64,000 bases of DNA from Pseudomonas fluorescens (GCF_902497775.2 NZ_OZ024668.1:2627826-2691825), one strand, 5' to 3'; positions 8,204 through 16,721 are shown, counted from the stretch's first letter. Program-made: numbers and translations. Notes: generated from the letters alone by a model not told the origin.

Positions 8204-9127
8204 TCACTGCTGACACATTTTTTTCATCGCTGGCATGGCCACCAGCAGTGCCAATAGTATCCAGACAAACACTATAACTGTCGCGACGGTAACGTTGATC
8301 GGCTGCTTGTACACGACTACAGCCAGTACGAACTGAGTGGTTGGTAACAGAAACTGGAATGCGCTCATTGTCGTCAACGCTAAGTGTTTGGCCGAAAAAG
8401 CGATCAGCAGTAAAGGCAAGACCGACACGAACCCGGCAAGTAGCAGGATAATCGACGTCGACTGAGGCAACGTCCTAGGTAGTGCCATATCCCACGAAGT
8501 AAAAAACATCGCTCCGAGACAGATCAGTGATAACAGTAACGTTTCCAGCGTAGTGCCACAAAAGGCATCAATCATCGAAAACCTTTTCAGACACACATAC
8601 CCGCCCCACGTAAGTGCTATCGCCAGATAGATGCCAGTATTCAGCCCCTCTGCGTACACCACCAAATAGACCAGTGCGATGCCAATCAGGAGAAAGGCAA
8701 CGGAGTGCAGCCTGCTTAATCGCTCGCTCAGCATCAACACGCTGGCCGCTACCGTGATGCAGGGAGCGATCAAGTACCCCAGACCAGACTCCAGAACGTA
8801 GCCCTGGATGGAGGCGTAAATAAATACTCCCCAGTTCGTCGCCAGGAGTAATCCAGCTACCCCGTGAACGACCACACTCTTGGGCGTTAAATTCCGGTAG
8901 AGCGTAATCAGCTTGCCCAGTACCACCAGCACCAGCATCAACACAGCCAGCGAAAGGAACACCCGGTACGCAACGAGCACCAAGGGTGAAATTTCCCGCA
9001 GCGCCTTCCAGTACAGTGCCGACCCTCCCAACCAGATATTGGCGCCCACCCCAGCGATGATCGCAAGTAAGTTGCTGTTGCCTATTAGCTGCTTAGACTT
9101 TGTCGTTACGGACTCTAAAGGCGACAT
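8204..9127 (-). CDS. EamA/RarD-like drug/metabolite transporter
   Basis: 307 residues with ten predicted membrane segments in two EamA halves. The first half ends with YVLESGLGYLIAPCITVAAS, like the SxLGYxxxP motif of RarD proteins. Base composition is visibly lower in GC than in the neighbours and codon choice is more relaxed (many AT-ending codons), which suggests acquisition by transfer. No clear ribosome site precedes the ATG at 9127. Substrate unknown. Confidence 0.75.
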   Translation of the reverse strand: MSPLESVTTKSKQLIGNSNLLAIIAGVGANIWLGGSALYWKALREISPLVLVAYRVFLSLAVLMLVLVVLGKLITLYRNLTPKSVVVHGVAGLLLATNWGVFIYASIQGYVLESGLGYLIAPCITVAASVLMLSERLSRLHSVAFLLIGIALVYLVVYAEGLNTGIYLAIALTWGGYVCLKRFSMIDAFCGTTLETLLLSLICLGAMFFTSWDMALPRTLPQSTSIILLLAGFVSVLPLLLIAFSAKHLALTTMSAFQFLLPTTQFVLAVVVYKQPINVTVATVIVFVWILLALLVAMPAMKKMCQQ

Positions 9128-9463
9128 GGAAGGACCAGGCGGGGCCAGAGGCAGGAGGCGCTGAGCCTATTCGATATTCAGATTTGTCGAAATGCGACTT
9201 CTCTGACATTCACGAAGGATTGATCCTGGTTATCCCAGCTAGGGAAAGACCTGTAAAGCATGTCTCCGGTTTACGGACCACCTGCCGCAAACACAGCAGT
9301 GCCCAGGCCGAGCACGACTGCACCCAGCAGCGATTGCATGACTTTCTTCATGGGGTATTCCAGATCCTGTGGAATCGAGAGGTGCCGACTGGCGGCACAC
9401 TCTAAAGACCGCAGCCGCGGAAAAGATTCCAAGGATGTAACCACGCAGCTGTGAGTTGCTACG
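9128..9463. other. Intergenic region with one possible short peptide gene
   Basis: 336 bases between the RarD-like and MOSC genes. Apart from a 26-residue signal-peptide-like reading frame (9271-9351, minus) I see no gene, repeat or strong hairpin. The composition is closer to the AT-richer transporter on the left. Confidence 0.5.
9271..9351 (-). CDS. Possible 26-residue exported peptide (signal peptide only)
   Basis: The frame encodes MKKVMQSLLGAVVLGLGTAV followed by FAAGGP and a TAA stop. It has a basic N-terminus, a hydrophobic core and an A-x-A-like cleavage region, so almost the entire product is a signal peptide. A weak GGA-type ribosome site lies upstream. It could be a genuine small secreted peptide, or the surviving 5' end of a truncated periplasmic protein gene. 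No downstream continuation is visible in any frame. Confidence 0.35.
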   Translation of the reverse strand: MKKVMQSLLGAVVLGLGTAVFAAGGP

Positions 9464-10162
9464 TCATCCCTGTACAGGCCCCTGCAAACGCGGTGCCCAG
9501 TCCTCGACTTCGGCCTTTTCCAGACGCCGCGAAAGCGTCCGGCGCCAGGAGGCAGCTAACGGCAGTTCCAGGCACTGGCGAATGACCTCAAGGTCGACCT
9601 GCTTGTCGAACAGTACCGAAGACAAGCGTGCCACCGACCATTGTGGATGCGGCCGCTCGATCAGCTCGATATTCATCCCGGCGGCCAGCACGCCCTCCTC
9701 CAACACCCGGTAGTACCAGCCGGTGCGGCCGCTTTGCTGCACCCGCAGCGACATGTCCTTCACGCCAAAGCGGTCATTGAGCTTCCAGCACGGCATGCGA
9801 CCCTGGGAGATTTCCAGCAGGGCGCTGCCAGCGCGAAAACGGTCGCCCAGGCAGACGGTCTGTTCGGTCCAGCCACTCGTGCTGAGGTTTTCGCCGAAAG
9901 CGCCCGGTGCTTGCAGCAGCGGATGCTCGCCCAACTCCGCAGCCCAGGCGGCATAGTGCTCACGCGGATAGTGGTGGATGGCCTTTTCGATCCCGCCATG
10001 CACGCGCAAATCACCCTGCTCGTCGCCGGCCAGGCCCAGCGCGGTCACTGCTACCTCACCGTCGCGCGGTAGCTTGGCGATAGCGCTGGCTGAATCCGGT
10101 CGGGTGAAGGGCACGGCACGGCCGGTCAATACGTTGTCTAGGGTCAGTTGCTGCTTCTGCAT
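9464..10162 (-). CDS. MOSC domain protein (YiiM-like)
   Basis: 232 residues. The MOSC core shows DEQGDLRVHGGIEKAIHHYPREHY, GAFGENLSTSG and the conserved cysteine in QGRMPCWKLNDRFG, followed by a C-terminal three-helix extension, as in E. coli YiiM. MOSC proteins carry sulfur or molybdenum cofactor chemistry; YiiM reduces N-hydroxylated bases with Moco. Length and domain order fit this family. Confidence 0.85.
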   Translation of the reverse strand: MQKQQLTLDNVLTGRAVPFTRPDSASAIAKLPRDGEVAVTALGLAGDEQGDLRVHGGIEKAIHHYPREHYAAWAAELGEHPLLQAPGAFGENLSTSGWTEQTVCLGDRFRAGSALLEISQGRMPCWKLNDRFGVKDMSLRVQQSGRTGWYYRVLEEGVLAAGMNIELIERPHPQWSVARLSSVLFDKQVDLEVIRQCLELPLAASWRRTLSRRLEKAEVEDWAPRLQGPVQG

Positions 10163-10230
10163 GGGTTCACTCTTATACAGATGTCAAGACTGTCTCTATT
10201 ACAGCCTGGTTACTCAATTGGCAACAAGCG

Positions 10231-10875
10231 TCAACGGTAGACACCTGGCTGCACCTTCCACTGTGCCCAGCGGATCGTCGGATCCATGGGAAAACGCTTG
10301 AGAATGCGTTTTTCACCTCGGCGCTTGAGTTCAGCGTTGTCAGCCCAGGCTTTCCAGCCACCGGCATGAACGCCGGTATAGATCGTAGTAACCGTAGCGA
10401 AGTCAATCCTGAAATCCTTCATGCACAGTTTGAGGATCTCATCGCAAGCGTCCCGTTCAAGGGATTGGTCCCAATACAGATAGTCATGAATAACCGCTGC
10501 ATACGCATAAAGACCGTCCGGTCGCAGGAGTGAATAAAACTCCCTGGGAATACTGGCAAAATCAGTCACAAAACCGACAGGCACTTCGACCGCCTCATGC
10601 TTGCCGATTTCGCCCCGCCCAGGCCTCCAGCCGATGGGCTCCCTCAGGTAGTACACTGGGTCGGCGAATCGCCCAATGAACAACGGCCCCACCGGTACCT
10701 GCTCACCAGTGGGCGAGCGTTTACCAGCTTCGTTCATCCACTGACGCATCCACTCATCAGCCACTCCCTGATCCGCATAGTCCACCGCTGTGTCGGCTTT
10801 CCTCGCTGTGCAGGCAAGCATCGGCATGATCAGGGCGCCGCCAAGACACGCCAGTGTTGTACGTCGGGTCATCAT
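10231..10875 (-). CDS. DUF1353 putative lipoprotein, last gene of exported-protease operon
   Basis: 214 residues from the ATG at 10875, which has AGAGG about 6 bases upstream; a longer frame from 10932 would overlap the previous gene. The N-terminus (RR pair, then TLACLGGALIMPMLACT) looks like a lipoprotein or Tat-like signal with a Cys at the cleavage point. The body has the DUF1353 signature: VPVGFVTDFASIPREFYSLL and AYAAVIHDYLYWDQ. DUF1353 is found mainly in phages and scattered bacteria; its function is not known to me. It follows three secreted proteases with a 16-base gap, so it may be a substrate, inhibitor or surface partner for them. Confidence 0.7.
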   Translation of the reverse strand: MMTRRTTLACLGGALIMPMLACTARKADTAVDYADQGVADEWMRQWMNEAGKRSPTGEQVPVGPLFIGRFADPVYYLREPIGWRPGRGEIGKHEAVEVPVGFVTDFASIPREFYSLLRPDGLYAYAAVIHDYLYWDQSLERDACDEILKLCMKDFRIDFATVTTIYTGVHAGGWKAWADNAELKRRGEKRILKRFPMDPTIRWAQWKVQPGVYR

Positions 10876-10891
10876 TTCATTTCCCTCTGCG

Positions 10892-11590
10892 TTATGGGCT
10901 TGGGTGCACAGCTGAAACCACAGGTGCCCCATAGACTGTCCGCACGGATGCTATGTCCAGCTGGCTGAGTTTTCCGTCTCCAATCCAAACCGGATTGCAA
11001 TAGTTCATGATCGACGATGGGTCATAGCGAGTGACCAGGTAGTCGCCACGGATCCCCTGCGAATCGGCCTTGCACTCTTCAGGAGCATCCGGTCGGTTCT
11101 GCTCATGGGTAAAGCCAATGGCATGGCCGAACTCATGTACCGCGATGGCCGCCACACAAAATTCCAGTTGCCAGTGACAGGAAGGTCTCCAGCGTTCGGG
11201 GCGAAAGTTGAGCACCATGCCGTCCTGCATCTGATCCAGGTATCTGCCTACTCGCTTGGTATGGGGGTGATCCTCAGCAACTCTGATATGTATGCCCGGA
11301 CTGGCAGCCTGGCAGGCTTGCCAGCCCTCGAAATGCAACGCACTGTTACGCTGCCAGGTGTCTTCAACGGCACGTTTGACCACTTCCCGCAACTGCCTGT
11401 CCGTACTTTGGGAGCTCTCCCAGCACACCGCGATGGTTGTGCCGGGCCACTTGCTCAATCGCACTATGGTGCCGAAGTCCTGCTCTATGATCTTTCCTGC
11501 GGGTAAAGCCGGCTGAGCGAGCGCTGCGCCTGTCTGGTTCAGCAGAACAACACTCAGACCTATCGCAACCCCGGCCATGCGACTCAACAT
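10892..11590 (-). CDS. Secreted astacin-like metzincin zinc metalloprotease
   Basis: 232 residues with a signal peptide ending in GAALA-QP. The metzincin zinc motif is complete: HEFGHAIGFTHE (residues 152-163), with three His ligands, catalytic Glu and the extra Glu typical of astacins. A Met-turn SIMNY follows at 193-197, whose Tyr can be the fifth zinc ligand. The pro-region is very short and there are about eight cysteines in the mature part, suggesting disulfides. The start overlaps the stop of the upstream peptidase gene by 7 bases. Predicted to be a secreted or periplasmic endopeptidase; the substrate is unknown. Confidence 0.8.
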   Translation of the reverse strand: MLSRMAGVAIGLSVVLLNQTGAALAQPALPAGKIIEQDFGTIVRLSKWPGTTIAVCWESSQSTDRQLREVVKRAVEDTWQRNSALHFEGWQACQAASPGIHIRVAEDHPHTKRVGRYLDQMQDGMVLNFRPERWRPSCHWQLEFCVAAIAVHEFGHAIGFTHEQNRPDAPEECKADSQGIRGDYLVTRYDPSSIMNYCNPVWIGDGKLSQLDIASVRTVYGAPVVSAVHPSP

Positions 11591-12537
11591 GGCGAGAGCT
11601 CTTCGTCGCTCTCGGCAATAAATTGCTCGGCGCGTTTCTGCACGTCGATGAACTGCTGGATAATCTGCAGAATCTCGGGGTTGACGTTAGGTTGGCGCGC
11701 CAGCACCCCGGAGGTTCGATCCAGGACCCGGATGTAGCGCAAGATCGAAACCGGATGCTCCGATAGCCGTTGCGAGAGCATTTCGCTGCGCGCAATGTTC
11801 CCCGGGTCGGGGTCTACGGGCTCTGGCAACCACATGTTGGCCATCGATAGAACAATCGCCGAATCCCCAAGGCTGGCCAGGGCATCGACCGCGAAATCAT
11901 CGGCTTCGTACTCCATAGCCCGATACAGTGCCTTGATGCGCAGATAGTCGCACTGGTGTTGCGGGGTCGCGACATCAGGTGGTAAAGGCACGCGATAGTG
12001 GTTGTGATATTGGTGTCCGAGTTCATGCAGATAAGCAAACTCAAGCGTCGCATCAAGCTCTTGTTCGGCCCGGGCCTCTTGAAGCGCACCAAGCGGCAAG
12101 CGTGCCCGCATCGCGCTGCAATCGGCGCCTGTCTGTTCAAGGTACTTCTCAGGAACCGTGCGCGACCCAGTCCTATCCATGTGCTTGCGGTAGCGAGCGA
12201 TGCAGTTGAGCTCCCCACTTTGGGTAGCCAGGGTTGCCATGCGAGCCAGGTTTATAGTCCTGGCAACAAAAGCGTCAGGAATCTCAACTTTGCGCCCTTG
12301 AGCGTTATAGATCGAGTTTGGCTCACTGCTGGAATTGACTGAAATCACCCACTCGACCTGGCTTGCGATGTCTTTGAGCGCTGCAGTCCCTTGGCTCTGA
12401 ATCTTGTCGTGCAAACGGGCCAGCCTATCCGTGCTGTGTTCGACGCGAATCGCTTGCTTCGACCAGTCCTGCGCAACAGCCTGCGTCGCGGCGATCACGC
12501 TCAACAGAATCAGCAGCACTCGTGGTCCCCTGTTCAT
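11584..12537 (-). CDS. Exported HEXXH zinc peptidase (gluzincin/M48-like)
   Basis: 317 residues with a signal peptide (LLILLSVIAATQAVAQ). HELGH at 171-175 and EYEADDFAVDAL at 209-220 provide the three zinc ligands and catalytic Glu in the M48-like arrangement (HExxH then ExxxD). No transmembrane helix beyond the signal is visible, so it is a soluble exported enzyme, unlike HtpX. The gene starts in an ATGA overlap with the serine protease and ends overlapping the metzincin, so expression of the three is coupled. I cannot assign a named subfamily. Confidence 0.7.
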   Translation of the reverse strand: MNRGPRVLLILLSVIAATQAVAQDWSKQAIRVEHSTDRLARLHDKIQSQGTAALKDIASQVEWVISVNSSSEPNSIYNAQGRKVEIPDAFVARTINLARMATLATQSGELNCIARYRKHMDRTGSRTVPEKYLEQTGADCSAMRARLPLGALQEARAEQELDATLEFAYLHELGHQYHNHYRVPLPPDVATPQHQCDYLRIKALYRAMEYEADDFAVDALASLGDSAIVLSMANMWLPEPVDPDPGNIARSEMLSQRLSEHPVSILRYIRVLDRTSGVLARQPNVNPEILQIIQQFIDVQKRAEQFIAESDEELSPC

Positions 12538-13637
12538 TTCGCCACCGGCGACTGGAGCCGGGCAACTGACCCCATTGCCGTCGGGATCTGATCCAACACT
12601 ACCCGTCCGACCACCCGTCGTGCTTTACCTGGCTCTTGTGCACCTACAGGCTTGAGATCCAGCGTGGCATAAGTTCCCGATTCGCTGGCAGTGCACCAGA
12701 CTTCAGCCCCCTCAACCGACACACCTTCAAACTTGCAACGAGTAATTCTATAGTTGTCGCTGGCGCTGAACTTGCGTGGTGTCGGTAACGGCGAACCATC
12801 CTTCCAGTTCAGCGCAACCGGCAGGGCCAGCGTCAATGGCGTGGGCTTGTCGATGGGCGCCAGTGGATCGCTGCCAAGGCCGAACGATCCGTCAGCGTTC
12901 ATGGCGACCGCGCGCAAGCACCTGACATCCTCCTGCTCTTCCAGCACGCGTTTACCGACCTGGCTCTGCTGGAAGCGGATGGAAGGTACGAACTGCGCAA
13001 TACCTTGCACGTTACTGGTTTGCTCACCTACCTGGAAGCCAGTTACAGCGCCTTTGACAATCCCGACCAGATAGCCGCCACTGGTAAAGCCTGGCCCTCC
13101 ACTGTTGCCGACATTCAAATTGGCGTCGGTTTGCCATAACGCAAGCGTCGGATCGGCATTGATCGAAAGGATGCCGACTGATATGCGCAGCACGTCATCG
13201 ATAGGGAATCCCAGAAAAAACAGGTCAGCCCCCGGGCGGACTGCGTTGGAATCCGTGACCAGAAAGTACGGACAACCGGCTTCTACAGGCAGACCGTCGA
13301 CCTTTAGCAGGGCAACATCCACATCCGTGTCGGTAATTTCCAGGTGAGCCGAGTAGGGATTGGTATTACGCGACTCCAAACGTACATTGATCTGCACAGA
13401 GTCATAGTTACCGATCGAACTAAACAAGTGGGCATTGGTGACAACGTAAGGTTGCGCCACGCGGAACCCTGAGGCGGCCTGAACCAACTCACTGGTACCG
13501 TTCGCCAACTTTCCAATTACTTCGACATGCACTATTTTTTGATGATGAGCATCCCATATCAACGTGGCTTCACTGCCGGCAACACACCACGCGGGAAGAA
13601 ATAAGAACAGCATACCCAATACCATCAGGCAGCGCAT
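12534..13637 (-). CDS. Exported trypsin-like (S1/DegP-type) serine protease
   Basis: 367 residues from the ATG at 13637, which has GGGGTG eight bases upstream; a GTG at 13646 is an alternative. Signal peptide MRCLMVLGMLFLFLPAWCVA. The catalytic triad reads VVTNAHLF (His70), DVDVALLKV (Asp107) and TDANLNVGNSGGPGF (Ser179), very like the DegP/Do protease core. There is no PDZ domain; instead a C-terminal region of roughly 130 residues with several Cys pairs (YRITRCKFEG, AEVWCTASES) replaces it. It is the second gene of the exported operon. Confidence 0.8.
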   Translation of the reverse strand: MRCLMVLGMLFLFLPAWCVAGSEATLIWDAHHQKIVHVEVIGKLANGTSELVQAASGFRVAQPYVVTNAHLFSSIGNYDSVQINVRLESRNTNPYSAHLEITDTDVDVALLKVDGLPVEAGCPYFLVTDSNAVRPGADLFFLGFPIDDVLRISVGILSINADPTLALWQTDANLNVGNSGGPGFTSGGYLVGIVKGAVTGFQVGEQTSNVQGIAQFVPSIRFQQSQVGKRVLEEQEDVRCLRAVAMNADGSFGLGSDPLAPIDKPTPLTLALPVALNWKDGSPLPTPRKFSASDNYRITRCKFEGVSVEGAEVWCTASESGTYATLDLKPVGAQEPGKARRVVGRVVLDQIPTAMGSVARLQSPVAK

Positions 13638-13650
13638 ATTTAACACCCCG

Positions 13651-14007
13651 TTATTGAGGGCCTGGCGACCAGAACATACTCAACTTTCCGCTGGGTGCCT
13701 TGATCGCCAGCCACAGCATCTTGCCATTGGCGTGAGTGGCCTGGTAGACCTCGGCCGAACCTGAGGGCGTATCTTCATTACCTTTGAACTCGACGCTGGC
13801 CAACGGGCCCAACTGGGATAAAGCCTGCGTCATGCGATCTATCTGGCCCTCACAGCTTGCCTTTACCATGGTACTCAATACCTCCGAACATTCACCTTGC
13901 ATCGCCGCTTCTATGGCTTCGCGAACTTGGCCTTCAAGGTGCTCAGCCCGGGCCAACGAAGTCATCGCAAGCAGCATCGCACAGGTCACTCCGACAGCAA
14001 GTTTCAT
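13651..14007 (-). CDS. Small exported protein with one cysteine pair, first gene of protease operon
   Basis: 118 residues, starting at 14007 behind a strong GGAGGG site. A signal peptide (MKLAVGVTCAMLLAMTSLARA) precedes a helical region with two cysteines (GECSEV, KASCEG) and a C-terminal beta-like part (GKMLWLAIKAPSGKLSMFW). Unrecognised. It ends 13 bases before the serine protease start. Because it is small, exported and first in an operon of proteases, it could be an inhibitor, chaperone or adaptor, but that is inference. Confidence 0.65.
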   Translation of the reverse strand: MKLAVGVTCAMLLAMTSLARAEHLEGQVREAIEAAMQGECSEVLSTMVKASCEGQIDRMTQALSQLGPLASVEFKGNEDTPSGSAEVYQATHANGKMLWLAIKAPSGKLSMFWSPGPQ

Positions 14008-14043
14008 TGTCGAACCCTCCAAGTATAAAAGCGTAAATACCGA

Positions 14044-14139
14044 TCAATATAAACTGATTTCTGGCACCTTTACTGAATGCTTTGGATCCATGACAGACGG
14101 ATATGAAGTTAAGTAAAGCAGCTTTATTTTCTGCGTCAT
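14044..14139 (-). CDS. Possible 31-residue peptide upstream of the protease operon
   Basis: The frame begins MTQKIKLLYLTSYPSVMDPK and ends SVKVPEISLY. AAGGA lies 7 bases upstream of the ATG, a good ribosome site, and the stop is 36 bases before the next start. The stretch is AT-rich, as promoter regions are, so chance is possible. It could be a leader peptide controlling the operon or a short functional peptide. Confidence 0.35.
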   Translation of the reverse strand: MTQKIKLLYLTSYPSVMDPKHSVKVPEISLY

Positions 14140-14291
14140 TATTTTTTCCTTATTGTTTTTCGAATAAACGCCAACCTCTATATAGCGGCAGGTTGCCAAC
14201 CCCGTGCGGCCTGTGCTTCCAAATTGAAACAGGATTAGCCCAGCCCTGGGTTTGATCACGCTCACGTAGGCAGAACGCCCTTTGCCTCGCT

Positions 14292-14690
14292 ATGCTGCAA
14301 GGCATGAACGCCACCCTGCCCACCCGCACCCCCTGCCCGCCCGGCGCCTGCGATTGCGGCCGCGAGACGCTGCAGGACCCGCGCATCCTGCTGCTGACCC
14401 GCCAGGAAGAAAAGCGCCTGCTCGAACGCCTGGAAAACCTGCAGAGCCTGGCGGACCTGGAGCACATGCAACGACGCTTGTATGAGCAGTTGGGCATTCG
14501 CGTGCAGATCACCCCGAGCTTCAATGAAGTGCGGACCATACGTGGCATCAATATTCAAATCGAGGACCTGCCGGGCTTGTGTCGCAAGACCCGGCAGAAT
14601 ATTCCGGCGGCGATCCGGCGGGCGCTGGAGAAGCAACCGGAGATTGCCTACCGGCTGCTCGATGCCCATGACCTGTTGCGCGATGCCTGA
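14292..14690 (+). CDS. Conserved-looking hypothetical protein with N-terminal Cys cluster
   Basis: 132 residues (128 if the second ATG at 14304 is used; neither has a clear ribosome site). The N-terminus has CPPGACDCGRE, a compact three-cysteine cluster that could bind a metal. The rest is helical, with charged stretches (RQEEKRLLERLENLQSLADLEHMQRRLYEQLG) and a short conserved-looking block EVRTIRGINIQIEDLPGLC. I believe similar small proteins occur across Pseudomonas but know no function. Confidence 0.6.
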   Translation: MLQGMNATLPTRTPCPPGACDCGRETLQDPRILLLTRQEEKRLLERLENLQSLADLEHMQRRLYEQLGIRVQITPSFNEVRTIRGINIQIEDLPGLCRKTRQNIPAAIRRALEKQPEIAYRLLDAHDLLRDA

Positions 14691-14718
14691 CACAGCAGCG
14701 CGGCAAGCTGACTGCGAC

Positions 14719-15663
14719 CTAAATATCCCGGCCGATAAAACGGTCCGGATCCTCCGCCGCCACCCGCCGCCACTTCAGCAAGCGCCCGTCGATCGCCGCC
14801 AACCCCAGGGCAATCAGCCCCATACCGATAAAGTGCCTGGTCTCCAGACGCTCCCCCAGCACCAGCACGCCAAGCACGATGGCACTGAGCGGAATCAGGA
14901 AGGTCACCAGCATCAGGTTGGTCGCCCCGGCCGTGGCCAAGATACGAAAGAACACCACATAGGCCAGCGCGGTGGAAAGCAACACCAAACCGGCCACCGC
15001 CGCCCAGGTTGTCAGGCTTCGCGCGGCCAGCTTCCAGGGTAGGTCGATCAGCAACGCCAGCGGCACCAACAAGACGGCCGACGCACTGATCTGTCCGGCG
15101 GCAGTGATCAGCGGCGCCACCCCCATGACCTTGAAGCGCCGCCCGTAAACCCCGGCCACGGCGTATGACAAGGCCGCCGCCAACACTGCCAGTTGTGCCC
15201 ACAGGTTGCCGTCCAGGCCGGACCAAGCCGCCGAGCCAATCATGATCGCCACTCCGACAAAGCCCAGCGCAACACCGGCCAGCTTGTTGACGCTGATGTT
15301 TTCGTCCTCGGTCAGCAGGTGCGCAACGATCACCGCAAACAGCGGCGTGGTGGCATTGAGGATCGAGGCCAGGCCGCTGCCGATGCGGGCCTGGCCCCAG
15401 ACGATCAGGCAGAATGGCAACAGGTTGTTGAGCAGCCCCATGGCCAAAAACGCCCGCCAGATCCGCCACTCTCGCGGCATGTACAGCCCCAGCAGCCGTA
15501 CCAGCGCAAGCAGTACCAGCGCCGCCAGCCCCACGCGCAGCATCACCAGGGTGAAAGGCGGCAGTTCCTTCACGGCAATACCATTGAAGAAGAACGAACC
15601 ACCCCACAGTAGCGACAGGGCAATCAACAGGCCCCACTCCCTCAGGCTCATGACTTTGTTCAT
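14719..15663 (-). CDS. EamA-family DMT exporter
   Basis: 314 residues, ten membrane segments in two EamA repeats; motifs LLWGGSFFFNGIAVKELPPFTLVMLRV and SILNATTPLFAVIVAHLL in repeat one, LLSTALAYVVFFRILATAGATNLMLVTFLIPLSAI in repeat two. GAGGAG lies 9 bases before the ATG at 15663. It is transcribed divergently from a LysR-type gene, a common arrangement in which LysR controls an exporter. The substrate may be an amino acid or metabolite. Confidence 0.85.
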   Translation of the reverse strand: MNKVMSLREWGLLIALSLLWGGSFFFNGIAVKELPPFTLVMLRVGLAALVLLALVRLLGLYMPREWRIWRAFLAMGLLNNLLPFCLIVWGQARIGSGLASILNATTPLFAVIVAHLLTEDENISVNKLAGVALGFVGVAIMIGSAAWSGLDGNLWAQLAVLAAALSYAVAGVYGRRFKVMGVAPLITAAGQISASAVLLVPLALLIDLPWKLAARSLTTWAAVAGLVLLSTALAYVVFFRILATAGATNLMLVTFLIPLSAIVLGVLVLGERLETRHFIGMGLIALGLAAIDGRLLKWRRVAAEDPDRFIGRDI

Positions 15664-15813
15664 CGTGGCTAACTCCTCAAACGGGCGATCGAGATTGAGC
15701 TCTGCTAAGGTCAATTGGCAGCCTCTGGAGCCCTTCAATGCCAGTATTCATGGGCACCAGCACCACGACAAACGAGCATTTTTCGCCAGATGATTGAGGT
15801 GAACTAAAGCATC

Positions 15814-16682
15814 ATGACCCTCCCCTCACTCAGCGCCTTGCGCGCCTTCGAAGCCGCCGCCCGGCATGTCAGTATCACCCTTGCCGCCCGCGAGTTGTGC
15901 GTCACCCCCGGTGCGGTCAGCCTGCAGATCAAGGAACTGGAAGCGGCCCTGGGCGTGCAGTTGTTCGTCCGCCGCCCGCGCAGCCTCAGCCTCACCCCGG
16001 AGGGCGAGGACTACTTCGCGACCCTGCGCAGCGCCTTTCGCATGATTCGTGAGGCCACCAGTGCCCTCACTGCTCGCGCCAGACAACAGGTACTGACGCT
16101 CAGTTGCACACCCGGGTTTGCCGTTCAGTGGCTGCTGCCACGGCTAGGCGGTTTCGAGGCGCAGCAGAGCGGTGTCGATGTACGCATCAGCGCCTGCAAG
16201 CGCCTGGTGGATTTCGCCCGCGACGGCATCGACCTGGCGGTGCGTCATGGCTATGGCCGCTATGACGGGCTGGTCGCCGAACGCTTGCTGGATGATGATC
16301 TGGTGCCGGTGTGCAGCCCGCACTTGCGCAACATCCACGCCCTGCACAACCCGGCGACCTTGCCAGCGTGCACCTGCTGCACGATGAGCACCGCCACGAC
16401 TGGCGGATGTGGCTGGATGCAGCCGGGGCGCCACAGGTGGAGGCCAGTGGCGGTACCTTGTTCGTAGACAGCAACGGCGCGATTGAAGCGGCCAAGGCGG
16501 GGCTGGGCGTGGCGCTGGTGCGCCGCGGCTTTGTGCAGCGGGAGCTGGATGAAGGCATGCTGGTGACGCCCTTTGCACAGGGCATCGCCAGTGAGCTGGC
16601 GTATTACCTGGTGTACCCGGCGACGGCACTGGAACGGCCGCAGGTGGCCGGGTTTCGTCAGTGGTTGCTGGCTTGTCGCTAG
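15814..16682 (+). pseudogene. LysR-family regulator (GcvA-like), interrupted by a 1-base deletion
   Basis: The helix-turn-helix is intact (LSALRAFEAAARHVSITLAARELCVTPGAVSLQIKELE), and the effector domain continues to about residue 180 (PVCSPHLRNIHALHNPA). At about 16356 the reading frame must shift: restoring one G in GGCGAC gives the continuous product NPADLASVHLLHDEHRHDWRMWL, and that frame then runs to a TAG at 16680-16682. Without the shift translation ends at 16467 with nonsense sequence. Total restored length (about 289 residues) is normal for GcvA-like LysR proteins. It is either a recent pseudogene or a sequencing error. Confidence 0.8.
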
Positions 16683-16721
16683 CAGGGATTGCTTTGCAGC
16701 CCATCGCCGGGCAAGTCGGTC

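Noticed and set aside
10231..10875. DUF1353 gene as a prophage fragment
   Set aside because: DUF1353 occurs in phages, but there is no integrase, terminase, tail or lysis gene nearby and the gene has a lipoprotein signal, so it is not called a prophage.
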